Source: Clostridiales bacterium UBA6363
Lineage (GTDB): Bacteria; Bacillota; Clostridia; UBA1381
Direction: 5' to 3'
NCBI GenBank assembly: GCA_002438865.1
Contig: DJRJ01000071.1
Span: 44,189-52,883 of the forward strand
DNA: 8,695 nucleotides
Part shown: piece by piece, positions 4,557-8,695 of the stretch
Numbering within the stretch: position 1 is the stretch's first letter
Layout: each line of letters begins with the position of its first letter
The notes under the pieces: model-generated
Told to the model about the DNA's origin: nothing
Databases searched by the model: none
The model's input: the letters and a program-made list of their open reading frames with translations, nothing else
Made by a program: the position numbers and the translations under genes

Positions 4557-5330
4557 TTATTTGCTCAAAATTTCTTCAGCCATTTTTATAAGTCCGTCAG
4601 ACGAAAGTTTGCCGTCAATCTGCAATAGCTGACACAATATGCCGTCTTTTACCCAGGAAACGTGCCTTACCTGTTTGATTTCAACCTCGGAGGAACCGTA
4701 GGTGAATACAAGCTCGCCGTTTTCTTCGGCTTTTTTATCCTCATCGGTCAGTTTATAATCTGCCGGAACGACCTTGTTTGTATAGCTGTAATAATAAATA
4801 TCAATACCGTTTACGGTTTTTATCACATCGCCTGCCATACATTTTTCGGAATTAAATTTATCCTGTGAAAAAATCACTTTGTCACCGTCTTTTTCATAGT
4901 CGAACGATACCGATTTGAATTTTTCAACCGAGCCGCCGTTTTCATCTTTAAGATTATTGTTTACAACGTTTCCGTCCTTAAAAGTATAGCCGTTTTCAAA
5001 ACTGTCGATTAAAACAGTTTCATAGCCAATATCCTTCATAACCTGTTTTTCCGTCGGGAGCGAGGTATAATCGGGAGCGGACGAGGACGAACTTGACCAG
5101 GTCGACACAACTCCGTTTACGGCGAAAACCGTTATACCCAAAGCAAGGGTTGCCGCAATTACAATAAATGATATTCTCTTTTTTGATTTCATGGCAATAG
5201 ACTTCCTTTCCGTATATGCGGACTCAAGTTTTGCATTGACCCTGCGCTTGACGGCGTTAATATCAATATTGAGCGGACCGCCGTTTTTATCGATATTCAA
5301 TTCCTCAAACAAGTCGTTTTTCTTATTCAT
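4557..5330 (-). CDS. membrane-anchored anti-sigma-like protein of the second ECF module
   Basis: A 257-aa protein directly following, and overlapping by four bases, an ECF sigma gene. Residues 1-52 are cytoplasmic; NIDINAVKRRVNAKLESAYTERKS resembles the helical sigma-holding segment of clostridial anti-sigma proteins with this layout. Residues 53-71 are one transmembrane helix (ISFIVIAATLALGITVFAV). A Ser-rich stretch (76-84) leads to an outer domain (about 90-257) ending VRHVSWVKDGILCQLLQIDGKLSSDGLIKMAEEI. This type of ending (a strand pair with W, then LS-x-D-x-L-I-x-M-A-E) is common in DUF4367-like outer domains, but family membership is not certain. No zinc-binding anti-sigma motif is seen. 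The ATG overlaps the sigma stop as ATGA, and GGAGG within the end of the sigma gene serves it. It shares no obvious sequence similarity with the anti-sigma protein of the first module beyond its layout. Confidence 0.8.
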   Translation of the reverse strand: MNKKNDLFEELNIDKNGGPLNIDINAVKRRVNAKLESAYTERKSIAMKSKKRISFIVIAATLALGITVFAVNGVVSTWSSSSSSAPDYTSLPTEKQVMKDIGYETVLIDSFENGYTFKDGNVVNNNLKDENGGSVEKFKSVSFDYEKDGDKVIFSQDKFNSEKCMAGDVIKTVNGIDIYYYSYTNKVVPADYKLTDEDKKAEENGELVFTYGSSEVEIKQVRHVSWVKDGILCQLLQIDGKLSSDGLIKMAEEILSK

Positions 5331-5860
5331 AACATTTCCTCCGCATCTGATAAAATTCTTTTTAGTTTGCGTTTGCCTCTCGAAAGCTTGGTTTTTATGG
5401 TAGAGATGTTTATTCCGGTTGCTTTTGAAATATCTCTGAGCTTTTCGTCAAACTTATAATATCTTACAAATATTTCGTTGTCCGGCTCGCCCAGACTCAT
5501 AACGGCGTCCCACACAGCGTCTGCCAAAGATCTTTCGGCGGACGCCGTGTCGGGGATTTCAATATCATCAAGGCAGATACAGTTTTTCTTTTTATTTAAT
5601 CTTTTTAATGCGAAATTACGAGCGGCGGCTGCGATATATGACCGTATCGTGCCTTTTTCCAAATCTATGTATTCCGCATTCTTCCAAAGCATAACGAATA
5701 CGTCGGATACTATCTCCTCGATGTCCTCTCTTGAAAGCCTGTTCCCTGCCGTATTATAAAGAACGGTGCTTAAATATGGGGTATAGACTTCGATTGCTTC
5801 GTCTATTGAATTTCGTTCTCTGTTTTTGAGCCGCAAAAGCAGCTTTGCCTCGTCTGCCAT
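5327..5860 (-). CDS. RNA polymerase sigma factor, ECF (sigma-70 group 4) family, second copy
   Basis: A 177-aa ECF-type sigma factor. Region 2 spans about residues 20-90 (DEAIEVYTPYLSTVLYNTAG, DIEEIVSDVFVMLWKN, then GTIRSYIAAAARNFALKRLNKKK). Region 4 spans about 115-170, with the helix-turn-helix EKLRDISKATGINISTIKTKLSRGKRKLK for -35 recognition. It overlaps the anti-sigma-like gene by ATGA, so the pair is translationally coupled. Its sequence is clearly different from the sigma factor at 1078-1566, so the two are not a recent duplication and probably read different promoters. The start is ATG at 5858-5860, but the ribosome binding site is poor (AGTAGG about seven bases upstream), suggesting low basal translation. 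A TGAAAC motif upstream hints at auto-regulation. Confidence 0.92.
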   Translation of the reverse strand: MADEAKLLLRLKNRERNSIDEAIEVYTPYLSTVLYNTAGNRLSREDIEEIVSDVFVMLWKNAEYIDLEKGTIRSYIAAAARNFALKRLNKKKNCICLDDIEIPDTASAERSLADAVWDAVMSLGEPDNEIFVRYYKFDEKLRDISKATGINISTIKTKLSRGKRKLKRILSDAEEML

Positions 5861-5886
5861 TCCAAACCTACTTTCTTTTGCAAAGT

Positions 5887-5898
5887 TAAAAGCTTTTA
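5887..5898. repeat. 12-base perfect palindrome in the leader of the second sigma gene
   Basis: TAAAAGCTTTTA lies 27 bases upstream of the sigma gene's ATG, between the candidate promoter and the weak ribosome binding site. It could be an operator, but AT-rich palindromes of this length are not rare. Confidence 0.25.
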
Positions 5899-5913
5899 GT
5901 CTTTACACTCTTA

Positions 5914-5942
5914 TATATCCTTTAAATCGCAAAAAAGTTTCA
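5914..5942 (-). promoter_or_regulatory. candidate promoter of the second ECF module, possibly ECF-type
   Basis: On the minus strand TGAAAC (5937-5942) is followed by a T-rich 17-base spacer and GATATA (5914-5919). TGAAAC is the -35 core typical of many Bacillus ECF promoters (SigW, SigM type), whose -10 is usually CGTA or similar; the -10 here does not match that, and no sigma-A -35 fits. Auto-activation by the encoded sigma factor is therefore only a suggestion. Confidence 0.35.
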
Positions 5943-5948
5943 TATTTG

Positions 5949-5980
5949 AAAAAAATCCGCAGGATTTTTTATCCTGCGGA
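5949..5980 (-). terminator. intrinsic terminator of the PRPP synthetase gene
   Basis: On the minus strand TCCGCAGGAT (5971-5980) pairs perfectly with ATCCTGCGGA (5956-5965) around an A5 loop, then TTTTTTT (5949-5955). It starts 9 bases after the prs stop codon. On the plus strand the stem is followed by AATTTTTATTT, so weak termination in the other direction is possible. Confidence 0.9.
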
Positions 5981-5988
5981 ATTTTTAT

Positions 5989-7122
5989 TTATTCTTCTAC
6001 TTTTTTAATCTTGTTTACAAGATTCTGAATCTTTGTTACCGGGTCAAGCAGCTTTGAAATTGTATCGTCATGATTTAATGTATCGATAAGGAGCGAGATG
6101 TACTTTGACATATCAACCTCGCAATACCATTCTCTGTCCTTAAGACCGGGGTTTCTGTATATAAGGTTTGTTGTAAATATTTTATTTACCAGACCCTGCT
6201 CATACGCCTTGTCGAACACTTCAAGTCCGTTGCAGAACAGACCAAACGAGGTGAACACGAAAATTCTCTTTGCGCCCTGCTTTTTAAGGTTGGTTGCAAC
6301 GTCTATAATCGACTCACCCGACGAAATCATATCGTCCACGATAATAACGTCTTTTCCTTCAACGTCACGTCCGAGATACTCGTGTGCGACAATGGGGTTT
6401 TTGCCGTCGACAATTCTTGAATAGTCACGGCGCTTATAGAACATACCCAAATCAAGCTTTAACACTGCGCTGTAGTACATACATCTTGACATTCCGCCCT
6501 CATCGGGTGAAATAACAACCGTATCAAACTTATCGAGCGAAATATCCGGCACTGCTCTTATGAGCGCCTTTATCATCTGATAAGTAGGCTGAACGTTATC
6601 AAATCCCGCAAGCGGAATAGCGTTTGAAATTCTCGGGTCGTGTGCGTCAAACGTGATTATGTTCGCCACTCCCATACTTACAAGCTCCTGCAGCATCTGC
6701 GCCGCATCGAGCGATTCACGTCCTGCTCTTCTGTGCTGTCTGCCCTCGTAAAGCATAGGCATTACAACGGTTACACGTCTTGCCTTGCCTCCCATAGCTG
6801 CGATAACTCTCTTTAAATCCTGGTAATGGTCGTCCGGACTCATATGGTTTTCCAGACCGTACATATTGTATGTAACGCCGTAATTAAAGCAGTCGCATAT
6901 AATATACACATCATGGCCTCTTACCGTTTCGTCGATAACGCCCTTTCCCTCTCCTGTTCCGAATCTCGGGCAGTTAACGTGAGTTACGTACGTTTCCGAG
7001 TCGTCGTTTCCACGGAATTTTTTAAGATACCCGTCAATCTTCGCCGTGATTTCCTCACAACCCTTCATGCTGATTATACTCAGCTTGCCGACTATGGGTG
7101 CTTCACCAAAACTATTATTCAT
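5989..7122 (-). CDS. prs: ribose-phosphate pyrophosphokinase (PRPP synthetase), divergent long form
   Basis: A 377-aa protein with the tandem phosphoribosyltransferase-like layout of PRPP synthetase, which makes PRPP from ribose 5-phosphate and ATP for purine, pyrimidine, His, Trp and NAD synthesis. Recognisable blocks in order: ETVRGHDVYII (65-75); the ATP/R5P loop region MPMLYEGRQHRRAGRESLDA (121-140), in place of the usual PYxxYARQDRKxxxREPIxA; NIITFDAHDPRI (154-165; usually TVDLH); VVISPDEGGMSRC (202-214); KRRDYS (230-235); GKDVIIVDDMISSGESI (256-272), the PRPP-binding loop; and LNHDDTISKLLDP near the C-terminus. Usual bacterial Prs is about 315 aa. The extra length is an N-terminal lead, an insertion around 84-105 and a 16-residue C-terminal tail. 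The loop SSGES, in place of DTGGT-like, and RQHRR, in place of RQDRK, mark a separate subfamily. The start has AAAAGGAGAA upstream and its own promoter. Confidence 0.88.
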   Translation of the reverse strand: MNNSFGEAPIVGKLSIISMKGCEEITAKIDGYLKKFRGNDDSETYVTHVNCPRFGTGEGKGVIDETVRGHDVYIICDCFNYGVTYNMYGLENHMSPDDHYQDLKRVIAAMGGKARRVTVVMPMLYEGRQHRRAGRESLDAAQMLQELVSMGVANIITFDAHDPRISNAIPLAGFDNVQPTYQMIKALIRAVPDISLDKFDTVVISPDEGGMSRCMYYSAVLKLDLGMFYKRRDYSRIVDGKNPIVAHEYLGRDVEGKDVIIVDDMISSGESIIDVATNLKKQGAKRIFVFTSFGLFCNGLEVFDKAYEQGLVNKIFTTNLIYRNPGLKDREWYCEVDMSKYISLLIDTLNHDDTISKLLDPVTKIQNLVNKIKKVEE

Positions 7123-7146
7123 TGCTGTTCTCCTTTTTTGACCTCA

Positions 7147-7164
7147 AAAAGACTTATGTCTTTT
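7147..7164 (-). promoter_or_regulatory. small stem-loop in the prs leader
   Basis: AAAAGAC and GTCTTTT form a 7-bp stem with a 4-base loop (ATAA on the minus strand). It falls in the predicted 5' leader, between the promoter and the ribosome binding site, and ends in T5 on the transcript strand. It is too short and AT-rich to be a convincing attenuator. Confidence 0.25.
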
Positions 7165-7183
7165 CTATATATCCTCTATATAA

Positions 7184-7212
7184 AATATACCATAATATAT
7201 AGCGTTTTGCAA
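7184..7212 (-). promoter_or_regulatory. sigma-A promoter with extended -10, for prs
   Basis: On the minus strand: -35 TTGCAA (7207-7212), a 17-base spacer, -10 TATATT (7184-7189), preceded by TGG to give an extended TGn element. The predicted start of transcription is about 55 bases before the prs ATG. No terminator was seen between folBK and this promoter, so prs may also receive read-through from the folate genes. Confidence 0.72.
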
Positions 7213-7254
7213 GTGACATTATTTCCTTAATTTACACAAAATTCGAGGTTTTTT

Positions 7255-8073
7255 TTATACGTTTTGCAAATCGGCAAGCATTTCGATAACGGTTTTGCCG
7301 TTTACGGGGTTTTTTGCATACGGTGCAATCTGTGAGAGCGGCTCGAGAACGAAGCGCCTGTTTGCCATTTCTATATGCGGTATTTTGAGATTTTTCGTGT
7401 TTACAATCTCATCATCATAAAGGATTATATCAAGATCGAGAGTACGGGGACCCCAATGTACGAGCCGTTCTCTGCCGGCGGCTTTTTCTATGGCATTAAG
7501 CATTTCCAAAAGCTCCTGCGGAGTGAGGAGCGTTTCGATTTCCATACAGCCGTTTAAAAAATCGTCCTGCTCCACACCGCCTACAGGCTCGGTTACGATA
7601 AAATCCGACACCGCCTTTACGGTGCAGTTTTTATCGTCATTGACCGCCTTTACGGCGTCAGTCAGATATTTTTCCTTATCGCCCATATTTGAACCGAGCG
7701 CAACATACGCCGTATGCCTTTTGCGCACGACCGACACCGCCGGATATTCTAACGGAAGTCCCACGGGGGCGGACGGCTTTTTAACCGTAACGCATATTTC
7801 CTTTACGGTCGGGTATTCGTTCAATGCGAGATACGCTATATCCTCCGCCGCCGCCTCGATAAGACGGCACGGGTTTTCTTTTGTGTACTCCGATATTTTT
7901 TGACAAAGGCTTGCGTAATTCACCGTGCCGTCAAGCTTGTCGGTTTTTCCGGCATACCGCAGATCGGTATGCAGTTCGGCGTCTATGAAAAATTTCTGCC
8001 CCAGTCTGCGTTCCTCGTCCAGAACGCCGTGATATGCATATACTTCAAGATTTTTTATTATTATTTTATCCAT
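7255..8073 (-). CDS. folBK: bifunctional dihydroneopterin aldolase / HPPK (FolB-FolK fusion)
   Basis: A 272-aa protein joining two consecutive steps of tetrahydrofolate synthesis. Residues 1-117 are dihydroneopterin aldolase: YAYHGVLDEERRLGQKFFID (12-31), LDGTVNYASL (47-56), LIEAAAEDIA with the active-site Glu at 73, and VTVKKPSAPVG with the conserved Lys near 99. Residues 121-272 are 6-hydroxymethyl-7,8-dihydropterin pyrophosphokinase: YVALGSNMGDKEKYL (123-137), EPVGGVEQDDFLNG (162-175), HWGPRTLDLDIILYDD with the two Mg-binding Asp at 213 and 215, and IPHIEMANRRFVLEPLSQIAP (231-251). FolB-FolK fusions are known in several Gram-positives. The start ATG overlaps folP by 13 bases; GGGGAGAG lies about five bases upstream. 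The aldolase product feeds directly into the kinase, and the kinase product into FolP. Confidence 0.95.
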   Translation of the reverse strand: MDKIIIKNLEVYAYHGVLDEERRLGQKFFIDAELHTDLRYAGKTDKLDGTVNYASLCQKISEYTKENPCRLIEAAAEDIAYLALNEYPTVKEICVTVKKPSAPVGLPLEYPAVSVVRKRHTAYVALGSNMGDKEKYLTDAVKAVNDDKNCTVKAVSDFIVTEPVGGVEQDDFLNGCMEIETLLTPQELLEMLNAIEKAAGRERLVHWGPRTLDLDIILYDDEIVNTKNLKIPHIEMANRRFVLEPLSQIAPYAKNPVNGKTVIEMLADLQNV

Positions 8074-8695
8074 TTTTCTCTCCCCAGAGCCTCGGTCATT
8101 TTTATTGCTCTCGCATTTTCCTTTACATCGTGAACACGCACGAACAGACAGCCCTTCTGTACGGCAAGAACCGTTGTGACGAGCGTTCCCTCAAGGCGTT
8201 CGTCCGTCGGCAAATCAAGCGTAAGTCCTATCATTGATTTTCGTGACGTACCCAAAAGCACGGGATAGCCGAGCTTTTTAAGCTCCTCGGTGTGTCCCGT
8301 AAGATACAGGTTTTCCTCAAGCGTTTTGGCAAAGCCTATGCCGGGGTCGGTCATAATTTTGTTATCGTCAATGCCTGCCGATTTTGCAAGTTGTATGCTT
8401 TCCTCCAAATCGCAAAGCACATCGCTCATAAAATCGCCGTACTCCGCATTTTGGCGGTTGTGCATAAGACAGCAGGCGGCGTCAAACTCCTTTACCGTTT
8501 CCGCCATTTTTCCGTCAAACTTAAACCCCCATATATCATTGACAAGGTCGGCGCCTTTTAAAAGCGCCTCACGTGCGACCGCACTTTTATAAGTATCTAT
8601 CGAAACGGGAATATCAAACCGCTTTTTTATCTCCTCTATTACGGGCGCCGTTCTTTCGATTTCTTCGCTGTCGGAAATTTTTGTATGCCCGGGAA
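8061..8695 (-). CDS. folP: dihydropteroate synthase, C-terminal about 210 residues, 5' end outside window
   Basis: The open frame continues off the right edge of the window on the minus strand, so the first methionine inside the window (8507) is not the start. Visible landmarks in order: PGHTKISDSEEIERTAPVI, DIPVSIDTYKSAVA, GADLVNDIWG, LMHNRQNA, IMTDPGIGFAKT, LLGTSRKSMIG and FVRVHDVKENARA. These are the conserved pterin-binding TIM-barrel blocks: SIDT, VND and DPGIGF bind the pterin, and SRK and RVHD bind phosphate and pterin. The enzyme condenses the FolK product with p-aminobenzoate and is the sulfonamide target. Roughly 60 N-terminal residues, including the usual NVTPDSF segment, are missing because of the window edge. 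The stop (8061-8063) lies inside the folBK start region, a 13-base overlap. Confidence 0.95.
   Translation of the reverse strand, partial: PGHTKISDSEEIERTAPVIEEIKKRFDIPVSIDTYKSAVAREALLKGADLVNDIWGFKFDGKMAETVKEFDAACCLMHNRQNAEYGDFMSDVLCDLEESIQLAKSAGIDDNKIMTDPGIGFAKTLEENLYLTGHTEELKKLGYPVLLGTSRKSMIGLTLDLPTDERLEGTLVTTVLAVQKGCLFVRVHDVKENARAIKMTEALGREKWIK

Noticed and set aside
7610..7660. Repeated ACCGCCTTTACGG inside folBK
   Set aside because: It encodes VKAV twice, eleven residues apart, in the HPPK domain; probably chance from similar codon use.

Overview
The window looks like chromosomal DNA from a low-to-moderate-GC Gram-positive of the class Clostridia. The support is AGGAGG-type ribosome binding sites before almost every gene, clostridial-style ECF sigma factor/single-pass anti-sigma pairs, a divergent long PRPP synthetase, a fused folB-folK gene, and short GC-rich palindromic intergenic repeats. 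No species can be named from the sequence alone.

Layout. (1) Bases 1-939, plus strand: the end of a 5-formyltetrahydrofolate cyclo-ligase gene, overlapping a TatD-family metal-dependent hydrolase gene. (2) Bases 1078-2500, plus strand: an ECF sigma factor overlapping a membrane-anchored anti-sigma-like protein, closed by a strong hairpin that can terminate in both directions. (3) Bases 2688-4396, minus strand: two paralogous single-pass membrane proteins (286 and 209 aa). Each has an outer part made of three short helical repeats and an acidic Ala/Pro/Thr/Glu tail. Each is followed by a cluster of palindromic repeats, and the two clusters share the same elements in the same order, so gene and 3' flank appear to have been duplicated together. 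(4) Bases 4557-5860, minus strand: a second, unrelated-looking ECF sigma/anti-sigma pair with a 4-base overlap. (5) Bases 5989-7122, minus strand: a divergent ribose-phosphate pyrophosphokinase with its own extended -10 promoter. (6) Bases 7255-8695, minus strand: folB-folK fusion and the 3' part of folP, overlapping by 13 bases.

How it fits together. The outer parts are housekeeping: folate biosynthesis and C1 metabolism (folP, folBK, cyclo-ligase), PRPP supply and a TatD hydrolase. The middle (about 1.0-5.9 kb) reads as an envelope-signalling island. It holds two ECF modules facing each other and, between them, a duplicated pair of membrane proteins of unknown function. That the pair belongs to the regulon of one of the sigma factors is an inference from position only. 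The least expected signals are a perfect 14-bp-arm palindrome inside the first sigma gene, the duplicated gene-plus-repeat blocks, and a leader hairpin with a possible small upstream ORF before the first sigma gene.

All intergenic gaps are under 300 bases. No tRNA, rRNA, CRISPR array, insertion sequence or phage gene was seen.
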